Assembly (NCBI RefSeq): GCF_030848805.1
Contig: NC_092360.1
Span: forward strand, 2,294,001-2,358,000
Length of the DNA: 64,000 nt
Direction: 5' to 3'
Source of the DNA: Temnothorax longispinosus
Taxonomy: Eukaryota; Arthropoda; Insecta; Hymenoptera; Formicidae
Translations under genes and position numbers: made by a program
Shown here: one piece after another, positions 36,696-48,510 of the stretch
How positions within the stretch are numbered: the stretch's first letter is position 1
How the letters are laid out: each line of letters opens with the position of its first letter
The notes under the pieces: generated by a model
Seen by the model: only the letters and a program-made list of their open reading frames with translations
The model's database searches: none
Told to the model about the DNA's origin: nothing

Positions 36696-36990
36696 AAATT
36701 AGATTTTGTAACAAGCGTATGACGAGTCAGTGAATCATCATTCGCGCGCTTGTGGTTTCCGGTGCTGGCGAGTTAGCTTCGGTTGGCCCTGTAATAGGCG
36801 AAGAGATCGATGATATCCTCGCGCGAACGTTGATGAAATCCGCTCTACGCTCGCAATTTGCCTCGAGTCGTATAGATGCCAGCTTGACTTTGTCACGCGG
36901 TATATACGCTCTAAATTAGATTTTGCAACGAACGTGTGACGAAACGTGGAATCATCATGAGCAATTGTGGTTTTCTGCTATGACAACTCA
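36696..36990. repeat. Second diverged tandem duplication
   Basis: TAAATTAGATTTTGTAAC at 36696 recurs as TAAATTAGATTTTGCAAC at 36912. Both are followed by CGTxTGACGA, GxxxATCATCAT and TTGTGGTTT, so about 75 bases correspond. The offset is 216 bases. It shows no sequence similarity to the pair at 32.7 kb. Confidence 0.7.
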
Positions 36991-37465
36991 TCCTTTCGCG
37001 ATTAAACCGACTCTAGCACAATACGATAATTAACATAGAGAAGGGATCGTGTGTTTTTTTTCCAAAATAAAAATATCGATTAGAAGTAGTTTTTTTTTTA
37101 AAGAAATTTGAAAGAGAAAGTTGTCTGGATTTTCATAAAATCATAGTTTTCCTTCGTTATGTGTAATTTATTCGAAATCAATTTAGAGAGACAAGATGGA
37201 AGCCACTAGTCACGAACACAATCAGGAGACATGTAACTTATACACAATACAATCGGGAGCATTATAATGGCGTCTGGTGCACCCGCATTCATAGAGAGGC
37301 TTCATGACATGCGATTCACCGATTCTTTTCCGTTTTTTTTCGTAAAATAGAGTATAGTTAAGTTATACTATTAACTGTGTAAAAAAAAGATACATTCTTA
37401 AATATTACAAAGAAATATAACTGCTGAATGCGAATGCGCTGTACGACATAAAAAGCTCTCGATTT

Positions 37466-37499
37466 TGCGCGCACACACGCGCGCGTGTGTGTGTGTGTG
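37466..37499. repeat. 34-bp alternating purine-pyrimidine tract
   Basis: TGCGCGCACACACGCGCGCG followed by (TG)n alternates strictly between pyrimidine and purine, and CACACACGCGCGCGTGTGTG is palindromic. It is a strong candidate for Z-DNA or cruciform formation. Confidence 0.8.
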
Positions 37500-40400
37500 A
37501 GTATGGGTGGGCGTGCATGGAACCCTAGGCGACCTTTTGGAAAAATCATAAGGGTAAGGCGAAGCAGAAAGGGGAGAAGGGGGAGTGCCACACAATGTTT
37601 AATGTCACGTTGCAGGGAAGTACGCGTCGAAAGTGGAATGAAAACCCCTCGAAATCAAATCAATTAAGCCACGTGCACAGCCGCACGTCCCTACCGTCCC
37701 GTTCGTGATTGGATCCAATTGGATCGAACCTTCTTCCGAAAATGGAGGGAACTGTTAGCGTAAAAAGGCCTGTGTGTATACTGAATTTTTTGACGAATAT
37801 ACTATAAATTTAGACACATTAACTCGTCAGCGATGGAATTATTTGCAATTATCTCGAATTTTTGTGGCAATTACAATTTTATGCGCATCATTATTTTATT
37901 CTGTTACAATAACACGGCTCTAAACATTTGTTCAAATTTTTCTGACATCATAAAATTCTTTATTGAATTCACGTTGTACATATCTGGAAAACGTGAAACA
38001 CTTTGAAATCGTCTCTAGTGACCCAGAAATTCTAAAAAAAAATATCGGTTTGCGCGCGTGTCGCGTTACGAGCTTTGATTTAATAATAAACTCGGATTTA
38101 CTCGGAAGCCCCCGGATTTTACAGGACGCCGCTCGCAAAAAAAAAGAGGACGCAAAAAGGGAGAAAAAAAACGCAAAAGCGGGCGCTGGGAGAAAGCGAA
38201 CGTGGAAAAGCGCTGCGCCGCGCGTTGGCACGCGTCGTCACGTCCGCGCGAACGGGAAAATCGCGGAAATCCAGAAGTGGGCCGCGGGAAATTTCCAATA
38301 AAACGACCTCCGCGCAATATTCGGCACCCGCCGCGCCGTCCGCTCGGCCCAATAACAAAGCAATAACTATCGACAGCGCGCACGTTGCCCATTACACCCC
38401 TCGGTACAGCGCGTCCGCGTCCACCGGTAACTGCGTAAACGCGGGGCTACGCGCCGGCAGACGCGGGTATAGAGACAACGCAATTGCAACGGGCGCCCGT
38501 AGGTTTCCCTCGCGTCGCGATTCCCCCGCGCGCGTTCGTTGCATCCAGACATCCGTTGCCACACGGCCGGCCGCGTCTCCGTGCATATTGCAACGCGCGC
38601 GGGCGCTCTTTCCGACGGGCGACATTAATATTCCGCATGCGCATATTTGAGTCACAATCATCGTGAGATAACTAAGTTATTGCGAGACACTTGGCACGGC
38701 AGCATGAATATTGTATAGCGATAGTCAAAGGACAGAGATTCTCAGGGACAAGGCTCACGGACGGGTTGAGTTTATGAGCGAAACGCCATTTGGAAAGTTA
38801 AAATATCGCTAAGAAAACCTTTCCTCGCTATCGCTCCGCAAAATTGAACGTTCAACCGAATGGAACGTATTTTAGATTGCTCGTTATCGCTGTTTGACAT
38901 CTATAGGGTCTTGCGGTATGAGGAGATACATATCTAAATTTTTTACCAAAAGTATGTTTCTCAGATGTGATCTTTCGACATGTATTATCTCACCAACAAA
39001 TTTATTGATGAAATTCGAGTTAACTGAATATTTTTCAATTTAAAAGACTACTATGAAATAAATTAACTTGTGCGAATTTATGCGAATTATTCATAGAAAT
39101 GGCACTGCAAATGATCCAACTATGTTGACGGGTTTAAACTAATAACGGAGACGTTAGTTTACGATCCAATAGATCCCCTAGCTTTCTCTTTCGCTATTAT
39201 CTCAATAATTGGTGCCCGCTACTTTTTCCTCTCTTCTAATGCGCGCAACGCACGTACCACACTTCCTTATTGTACATTAGGATAGTAGAGTTATCTACGC
39301 GCCCGGTGCGGTGCAATAGATAATCGGTTTTCTCGTGCGTGAGCATGACCCTTTCTACATTGCGGGCACGTAATCCATGCACGTACCGTGCATTGGTCAG
39401 TCCGGCAGAATATCGCCTCGTCTCGCTATTTAAAGCTTTACCCGGGGAATATATCCTTTCAGCTAAAATGGTCTGGCCTCTCGTGCGGCCAAGCTTTTTT
39501 CAACCTGCCGATCGGTACATTTATAATATTTGCCATACTTTGAAAAAATTGTTTATCAGTCGAATATTGTACGAAATGTGCAAACACATATTATATTGTT
39601 TTCTAACAAAGTTATTTTTTAAAGAAATTTTCTTGTATTTATCAAAAAGACAAATGCATCTGCAGATATGTTCGATATTTTGAGAAATGTTTTAGTGTAT
39701 AATTTAAAGTCTGTACGCTTGAAATAAAACGATTAGATCAATGCTATAATGTTAAAAATAATATAGTTCTTTATAAAAGGTGCGTATGTACACGCGTAAT
39801 GCATTGATAGATGGATCATGGATGCGTGAAACGATCGGACATTCCGTGAATTTCAGATACGATATCGTTCGGTACACGACGAAACGTTCATCCGGATCGG
39901 TTTATTGCTCAACAGCGTTCTCCTCCATCGTCTGGTTTATTGCACTCGGAAATGGGATTGTAGGGGATGATTTTACCCGCGTTGCTTCACCACTCTGGCC
40001 TCGATTTTTATATACGTACTCGTTCGCTCTCTTTTTTTTTACAACGGCATCAGGTGTCCGAGGTATCCCACGGGCTACTTGAATCACTCAAACGTTCACA
40101 CGATATTTATCAATCGAGAAGCACAAATTGTCATGGTATAATTTTTTAACGTTAATATATTTTGATTATAATATATATTTTCATATTCATGAATATAACA
40201 CATATATGCCTTTGCGAATACATTTTACATCAGTTAATAAACCTTTTCTTTAAAAATGATCATCAATAAGTAAATGTATTCATACTTCGATAATTTTTGC
40301 AAACTATCTAAAGAAAAACGTTTTATATTTTGGAAAAAAATTCCCTTCTAATTACACGCCAAGCCTATAATGTGACAAACGGTAGGACTTCCGGATAACA

Positions 40401-41692
40401 TTATTTAATTATTGATTGCTTTTAGTGTCTATTCCATAGCGCCATCATGGCTCTAATGTTATGACAAGCCATCGAGGAGAACTATAACTCATCCTGCGCT
40501 GTCACCCCATAAATTGCTCGTATCAATTAGCACACCACGATGTCAGTCGTCGAGTCGTTATAGAGAGCGTTCCGATAAATAATAATTTTAGAAGCTAGAC
40601 CAAATGTTTATCACCAAATTGTTCTGATCATAGTATTAAACATTAATATGTACTGAGACTGAAAAACATTTCGACGGTCTGTTATCGCGATTAGTATGCT
40701 ATCGCATCGCACAAGCAGCACAAGCGATACGAAACCCTGTCATCAGCAAGCCTAAAGAACTTTAATCGAATCGTTTGTCATCGACGACATTTACAACATA
40801 AAACAGGTCTTTCACGTCTGCAGCCTTTGCCGCAACGCTCACTTCGTCCACTTGAACCCACAAAGAAGGAAACCTCTTCTCTTCGCGATGCGACACGAGA
40901 AACCGCCGAAACCCTCCAAAATCCTTCAATCTGTCGTCCCGGCCTCCGCCGAAACCATTCTCGTGCCATCCATCTATCCGCCCGTTCATACGACTGCCGC
41001 ATAATAAGCCGCTCGAGGGTTAAACAGGCTCGTGCCTCCCAATCATGGATAGATGGTTCAAAACGCGCGAGGGTGGCAACGGAGTGAGACCTATGAAGGG
41101 ATAACGGAGAGAAAGAGAGAGAGAAGAGGGGAAGCCGAGTGGCGGAGGGAGGAGGGAACAGTGTTTTTTCGACAGGGTAGTCCGGGGCGGTCTGTTGGGG
41201 GTGCATCTCACACACACACGGCATTTATGCGGGAATAAAAGGGGGAGGGGGGGTCTCGCCCTCGTCGCGTCGAGCGTGCGCCATTTTTATCGCGCGCACC
41301 ACGCCCGCGTGCTGCAGCAACCCCCAACCATTCGGCCTCTCGGTCAATCGTCCGGGCCCGACAATCATGTGCGGAAGCGAGCCAACCCCCCGTTTAGCTC
41401 CAATACGCGCAAACAAGCGAGGTTTTTGATTCCCCCTCCCCCCCGCGGTTTCTTCTTTTTTTTCTCTATCATTTTTCATCCTCGTGAAGCGCCGAATCAA
41501 AATTTGTCGGTGCTATATTATCGCGAGCCGTTCGAGGGACAATCCGCTCTCGTCCGCGCCGCGGTCGTGCCACTGATTAAAAATTTTTCGTCCTGTCGGT
41601 AGTTTTAATTATCGCTGCGACCGTTATACGCGCTTCCAGATCTAACGCTGCCCGCCGGTTTAATTAATTTTGCTTCGTTTCCAATATTGCTT

Positions 41693-41695
<3 letters not shown>

Positions 41696-41738
<43 letters not shown>

Positions 41739-41740
41739 AG
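41696..41740. repeat. (GA)n microsatellite
   Basis: About 19 perfect GA units and an AAAAAGAG tail within a CpG-rich block. Confidence 0.97.
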
Positions 41741-43206
41741 CGATTTGCGCGACTGCGATGTCGTTGCTCGCAACATGTACTTGTTTACGCAATCATTTAT
41801 TTCCAAATGATAATTCAGATTACATTGCATTTTGCGCAGAGACATTCGACCCTCGTACGAACGGGTTGGATGATTACACGTTACGTGACAGACGTGGTAT
41901 GGAGTAAACTAGCGGGTAAAAGAAAAAACGCATCCTGTATGGCGCATAAACTCTTCGTTGTTATTAATCGTTGAGTTGAATTGATACGATTGGTATACGG
42001 TGTACAATTCGCTCGCAATAAGAGTTAAGGCTCGTGCAGAAATTGATGGGAATTCACGGTTGCGGGAAAAGCCCGATGTCGCGAACCGATTATTTTACGA
42101 TTCCTCCCGGATAAACGATTCCCGGTTGCCGCGCGTGTCCCCCGCGCGCGGAACTTGGCATCGTATCGGTTTGCACGACAGCCTTTAACCGACGCGACGC
42201 GCCCAGCAATTACGGGAGCGTAACGAATACTACAGCGGGAATGACTCTCTCGACGATCCTCGTAAGGTTCTTCTCTCTTTCTCGTCGCGCGCGCGTGTGG
42301 GGGACACAAGGGGAAACCCCGGGGTCGGCTCACCTCGTAAACACGATACGACGATCCGTCGTTACGCGAGGTAGAGCTACCATCTACCTATTAGCATATT
42401 ATACAGTGAGAGCTGTGCCACGGTAGGCAGTAAAGCGGACGAGTAACCGTCACCCAACGGGTAATTCCCCTAGCATAGGGCGCGACATGACGATAATCAT
42501 AACTCGGACGCATACGAATCATTAATTTCACTCGAGACGAATCGCGCTCTCTGGTCCTTGCGAGTGATCCTAATTCGTCCTCGTAAAAGAAACACTTTTT
42601 GTAGAAAAAAAACTAGTTTTATCAATGTTTATGAAAGGATTGAAAAATTTTAGTTTAAATTATGTGCATGAAAAATTAATTTATATCAAGTTTTTCGATA
42701 GGCTTAATTTTGGCGAGAACTATTATTAAATTTAAAAAAAATGTGTAAAGCTTAATTACAATTTTGTAACTGATGTTCCGGAAACTTATCTAGAGATAAA
42801 TTGCAGATATAATTTATTTCGAAGTAAAAATTACATTCTTAAAAAAAAATTTTACGAGATAATAATTTTATAAGGAGTGCACATCTAGCATGATCTTCTT
42901 TCTCATGCATCGAACAGCTAATCGTAATATATGAGGCAATGTCGGAAAAACAAAAAAGCACAGATTTGATTAGTAACTCGACTGGATATCAATCTTGTTT
43001 TTGATCTCATTTTTCCCGACGAGAGCAGGTTGTCAAGTGGCAGGCGAAGCCAATCAGAGGTATCGGCACAAGAAAAACCGGACATTAATAAATTACCATA
43101 TTTTTGCAAATAATATATGAGCGATGGGGTTTCGTGTCCCCGTATCGGATCTATTTTTATATCCCTGACTCCGATCTCGAACAGGTTCCTTCGAACGAAG
43201 GATCGC

Positions 43207-43209
<3 letters not shown>

Positions 43210-43254
<45 letters not shown>
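43210..43254. repeat. (GA)n microsatellite
   Basis: About 22 perfect GA units in a CpG-rich block. Confidence 0.97.
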
Positions 43255-43257
<3 letters not shown>

Positions 43258-43924
43258 CGTATCGCACTTTATTGGGCCCGTAAAGGGAGCCCAATTTAAC
43301 ACCGGTTTTAAACACCTACTATCACGCGCTGGTAGTCGATCGAGAGAGGCCTCGAGAGGCTCTGAACTTGTCCCTATAACGCGAAACATAGTAATGACCC
43401 GGCACGAATTCAAATTACCGTGTCACGTCGCGTGATATCGACCTGACGTGCCGAACGATCGTCATTAGCGGGAATGCTCGTTGCCTTGAAAAATTTAGAC
43501 GTCCGTATGTCGCGATACGCGCCGTCGCGACGTCAATTTCAGCTCGGTACGAGAGGGCGTCCCTGGCCCGGTAGCGTCGAGCACGTGCCTAGTACTTTTC
43601 CGGTTGATAGCCGATTAACGTCGTCCTTAACGGCAATCCGTTGGTTATCCCGTCGATTATTACAGGCTTTCAGGGAAACGTATATTATAGGTGGAGAAAT
43701 AATACATGTGCGGAGTGCGCGCGACGGGGACAACTCGTTCGCGTTCCGCGTAATGGCTGTCACCATGGGTTTTATATTCTCACATTAATTTAACATTCCA
43801 CCGGGGGTAATCAATAACTTACCCCATCAGTTAATCAATAAACTGGGGTTGAAATGATAAGCTTGATATTTCAGGAATTTAAATGGTGCTACAAGATATA
43901 TGAAGTTACAAACCAGAGAATGAA

Positions 43925-43948
43925 AGAGAGAGAGAGAGAGAGAGAGAA
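43925..43948. repeat. Short (GA)n tract
   Basis: About 11 GA units at the border between a CpG-rich and an AT-rich block. Confidence 0.9.
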
Positions 43949-44887
43949 AACATGTGATTTTTTTTAATATTGTCATATCTTAACATTATGTTCTTTTCTA
44001 GTATGTTATTTCTACTTTTGGTATAAGAAATTAAGATTAAATAAGTAATTTTAATTTAATTGATAATTGATCTTAGCTAATGATTAATTATTTTTCTGCG
44101 TTTAGCTCCGTTGTGTATTTTCGGAAGCGATAGAGTTTATCTAACTAAATGTGCTCGGTCGCAAGAAGCGTCCAGGTGTCGCGTAATTAAACGCATTATA
44201 TTTCAGAAAGAGTTAAACCAGAAAATTCCGGCTGCTCAGTTAGATACGGTCTACCGCGTGGCCCCGAAAAAAAATTAACAGCCGGCACCCAGGCGTTTAA
44301 TCAACTATAAATTCTTGTCAGAGGAACGAGATCTACGATAATTTACAGTCGATCGGGCAACATACGTCTTGCGCTGTCACAAGTCGAAATCGTGCCCAAC
44401 GCGGACTATAAATTCTCGAAATGTGCGTTTTTCCTCGAAATTTACCTATAAATTATAAGTAATCAAGGAGTCGATAGGGGCAACCCCCTCTTCCTCCTCG
44501 CAGTCTCCTCAGGAATGGAATAGAAATATAAGAGTGATAAAAATCGGTGGACCGCCTCGGCTTTCACGCCAACTGCGGCCGGCGAATAGCGTCTTTCTAT
44601 TAAATTCCGCCATTTTACATGTATCGAGGGTGGGGTGTCTCGCTTCGTTTCGCAACCGAAACGCAAACGTCTGCACACGCCGCCGCCGCCGTCGACGATG
44701 CGTACCTACACGGCGAGAAAAGAGGGAAAAAAGAGAGATCGGTTCGACGGAGGGGGAGGAAGGGGGGCACCGGGCGCAGGATAGACGAAAGAGAGAAAAA
44801 GTGAATCGGGGAAAGGAGTAATAAAAAGTAAGGTGCTATCGCAACGAGGAAGTCGGCATTTCGCGGTTGCGTGCTCGGCGTGCGAGA

Positions 44888-44910
44888 TGACGTCAGCCAA
44901 GATGGCTGAC
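44888..44910 (+). promoter_or_regulatory. CRE plus palindromic YY1/Pho-type site, best promoter candidate
   Basis: A full CRE, TGACGTCA (44888-44895), overlaps an almost perfect palindrome, GTCAGCCAAGATGGCTGAC (44892-44910), whose centre is AAGATGGC, the YY1/Pleiohomeotic-type core. Strongly CpG-rich DNA surrounds it (44560-45020). In animal promoters CRE sites lie just upstream, and AAGATGGC just downstream, of dispersed start sites, so transcription could start here in the + direction; the palindrome would also allow the other direction. The ATGs at 44887 and 44901 open a short frame ending at 45039 with no known relative, so a 5' UTR or non-coding exon is more likely than a protein start. 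Confidence 0.4.
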
Positions 44911-45902
44911 CTGCGCGGCGCGCGGCAGTCCTTCATCGTTGTCGTTGAGCGTGCATGCGTACACCCGACACGCACGGGCGCTCTCGATAGACGCAATTCA
45001 CGCAATGACATCGGAGAGGATACCGGGCAGATTGAATGATTAGAAGAGCAGACGCGAAGAATGGGAAGGGAGAATGTCCGAACCGAAGGGGGAGGGACCG
45101 TTGGATTATCTCATCGATCAGATCCTGCGATAGAAAATCTTTTTTTTTTCGCCACACGAATATCAACGAGAGTCTCTTTATTTATTTATTTTTTTGCGCT
45201 TCTATCGCGGTCACTCTTTGGAAAACGCGAAATAAATATACTGCGAACGATGAATAATATATTTACACAAAGTTCACATTTGACGCCGTTCAAAAAAAAT
45301 TTGCTTTGTTTCTTCTCTGAAAGATGCAGATAAATATCAAATCGATTAATGTCCTATATCGTTTCAATATCATCATTAAAAATTGATCCACTTTAAAAGA
45401 AAATTAAGAAAGAAATTATTTAGTCAAATTTGTTTAATAAAGTGCTGATCCTAATTGGTTCTTATTTTATTAAATTTGTAAATTGTTTCAATAGAACACG
45501 AAAACAAGTAATTGAGTATCGTAATTCATAAACTAAAAACTGATAAATATGCAATTTGCAATCTAAAAAACATGTTTTTTTCAGACACGATTAATTAAAA
45601 AGAAAATAACAGTGCGTATATTTAATTACAACTATATACATATTTCTGTCAAACAACATTCATAAATTTCTAAACTATGTACTTGACGATAAGAAATACC
45701 ATGCTGGATTATGTTTTCGATCTAAGAAGATATTCTGCCAAGTAAATAACTTTGCTTTTTACATCTTGATGATACAACATAATAATTTAATTATATTTTT
45801 TTAAAACACGTGAAAGAAACATAAATACGTTATTTAAAACGTTATGTGATACAAACGTTTAGTGATATCAACAACTACATTTTGTCGTGTGATGTCACGT
45901 CT

Positions 45903-45928
45903 AACGTGTTTTCACGTTTGAACACGTT
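45903..45928. promoter_or_regulatory. ACGTG-containing inverted repeat
   Basis: AACGTGTT (45903-45910) and AACACGTT (45921-45928) are exact reverse complements around TTCACGTTTG, so CACGT/ACGTG cores recur three times within 26 bases. These resemble bHLH-PAS sites (ACGTG). Function inferred. Confidence 0.3.
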
Positions 45929-46195
45929 TACCTCGCGCGCTCCGAAATAGCGACGCCGACGCCGACGTCGTCCAACGTTCGTTTTTAACCCATCGGAGAG
46001 ACCGATTATTCGCGAGATAAGCGAAATTCACGTCGCGCAAACGGGGAAGTTAAAGTTTCACGTTTCTGCTGCGTTTCACTTGTTGGCTCGCGGCGGCACT
46101 TCGCCGAAGTGACGTCTTTGCGGTAAAAGCTGTAGATAAACTGCAACGCCGCGACTTAGATCGTGCGATTAGGCGTATCGCGGAAGGCAAATGGA

Positions 46196-46224
46196 AGAGA
46201 GAAAGAGAGAGAGAGAGAGAGAGA
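46196..46224. repeat. (GA)n microsatellite
   Basis: GA units with one AA interruption inside CpG-rich DNA. Confidence 0.93.
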
Positions 46225-48043
46225 CAGAAGCAAAAACGAAGGAGGCGAGTCTGACAACACGACGGGCTCGATAACGATCTGACTGGCCGATGCATGCGCG
46301 TTTCACGCGTCCGTCTGGCTTCGCGGATCGAGTCTTCACCAACTATCTTCGAGACGGGCCAGGGGATAAGCGCCCCGATGATAAGGCCGCAATTATTTCA
46401 CACACGCTTAAAGCTACGATGTAGCCTGGAGTCTAGCCTTAGATCGGATTACTCGGAACAGCGTTAAAAGCACCGTCTATGAAAGATACGGGATAGCGCG
46501 GAATATAATATGTGGCATAAGTCGCACTTATAATTGAAACTACCGCCTCTTACGATAACGAGAACCGTTACCGTGGGTATAACGTCTCCCCGTTCCCGGC
46601 TCTATCAAGAATGAATTACGAATAAAGGCGCGTGTGTGATCTTTAAGCGGACAACTTGTGCTGTTAATTGGAGTTATGCGGATCGCGTGCTGAAAAAGTT
46701 ATATCGCCTCGTATCCGCGTTTAGAATAATTTATTCTCCGCATATGCGCGCGCACGCACGCATCACGCACATACATATACACGCGCACACGCGAGACTGA
46801 ATATAATCATTAAATCATTATAATACAATACCGTGTGTGGTAAATACGAAATACCCGAAAATTTATCTGATTAAATACCGCCGACGTTGATAAACTACGG
46901 AGGTATGACGAGAGAGCTAAATGGAGCTAGTTTTTGAAGCACGCACACGTGGCGCGCCTGTGTGAGGAATGTGGCGTGCGCAAACAATAATATTTTCATC
47001 GGCGTTATCGTCGCGCGATTATTTTTTTTCCGCGTTATCGGTTGCCCGCCGGTTTACACCTTCTCTTACGCTATCGTTCATTTTTACCTGCGCGTATCGA
47101 GCCGGCGTTACTCGTGTCGCGCGCAGGGGGTGCGCACAATCGATTTATCTGCGCGATAATTAATGATTAGGGTGGGGCGCGCGGTGTATTCCACGGCGTG
47201 CTGCTACTGGCGCAGATAATCACGATAAATGCGCTTCTCGCTTTTTGCGCGAAATAAATCAATGGAAAAACGGTGGTGCGCGCACCGCGCGCCGCGCCGA
47301 TGCGTCCGTGCGGTATCATTTTAATGGGTGATATCCACGGTAGCTTCAATCACTCGATATTAACCAATGGCTCGAAGCGGTCGCTATTCATACGACCGCC
47401 ATGTCGCGCGCTCTCGTCGTACAATCGTACATTAACAATTTTTTTGCAGTTAATGGAGCGTACCAATTTTTAAATCAGCCATCTGACGTAATAACAAGTC
47501 ATTTTAGATATACATCGGTTATTACGTGCTTATCGTGCTCCGATTCGATCCTCGTATGATCGATTGATCGATGAGCGGCTCGTGATTATGGACAAATGGT
47601 AATTTATCATGGGGCCTATAAGGAACGATTGAAACGAATCAAAAACATTTTTATATTAATATACTAATGAAGAGAGAAAGAGAGAAAGGAAGAGGAGAAA
47701 ATAATTAAACGTTAATAATGATACACATCTGTTTGCATAAATTTAATTTGCGAGCGATGCAATTTCGCGATGAAGTTATAACGATATCGCGCTTGCACTG
47801 AATTTCGCGAGTCGAATTCCCAGCGTTGTTCCACCGTGGAAAAAAAAAATATGGCAGAGACGTGTGATTTTCGGGGCTCGCAAAAAACGCCGGACCGGTT
47901 CAGAGGCGGAGGTTCTGCCCGATCAGATGGCCCGAGCGCCGATTTGCATGCGGCCTTTGGCTCCAGGTGTCCCGGGATTTGCATACGAAAGGGTGGCGCT
48001 CACAGATTTCTCCCTTCCCTCTCGCGTTTCGTCCCTCTCGCAG

Positions 48044-48080
48044 CTCTCTATCTCTCTCTCTCTCTCTTTCTCTCCATCTC
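48044..48080. repeat. (CT)n tract
   Basis: CT units with two interruptions; the reverse complement supplies GAGAG cores. Confidence 0.92.
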
Positions 48081-48496
48081 GCTTTTAACCCCCTGGCATC
48101 CGCGCATTTATGGGTTACCGGCTCAGCGTGTCGTATCGTTAACTCGATGTTAAAGTTTCGTTAACGTCGCGCTTTAACTCCCAAAGCTCTACGGATGGAT
48201 GGAGCTTCCGATCGAATCCAATTATTACCGGCAATTATGCGAGACAGTCGCGAAGCGTGATTGTAATCGGCTGTAACACGACACGCGTGATAGAGCTGTA
48301 TACGAATGTCTCGATTCTATCAAGGATAAATCGAAGTAAAGCTTTCTGCGCTTTCGAAATAACGGAATGTTTGCATTGTTCGCCCTCGCATTTATGAAAA
48401 AGAGGATCAGTAATTATTTGCATGCTTCGAAAATCGCCCGTTTTATGAGAATACCGCGGTTTCTTCTGAGCGCAACAATTTTGCATGCAGACGTTC

Positions 48497-48510
48497 GGGG
48501 GGGGGGGGGG
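48497..48510. repeat. G14 homopolymer
   Basis: Fourteen consecutive G, rare in insect DNA. It could form an intermolecular G-quadruplex and is also a frequent site of sequencing error. Confidence 0.85.

Larger units (their letters stand above)
36991..44599. other. CpG-rich gene-free domain, alternating with AT-rich DNA
   Basis: CpG-rich blocks at about 38040-38660, 40800-42560 and 43100-43790 alternate with AT-rich blocks (38880-39130, 40130-40370, 42590-42870, 43850-44100). The many open frames of 60-150 codons in CpG-rich blocks occur on both strands at once and match no family. GA tracts punctuate the domain. Best reading: non-coding regulatory or intronic DNA. Confidence 0.5.
44911..48496. 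other. Gene-free DNA, CpG-rich with an AT-rich middle
   Basis: AT-rich at 45230-45870, otherwise CpG-rich. Contains the ACGTGTT hairpin at 45903-45928, GA/CT tracts, an alternating purine-pyrimidine stretch near 46741-46792, and a TTTTTTTGCAG acceptor-like site near 47440-47450 with no supporting exon. No gene recognised. Confidence 0.5.
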
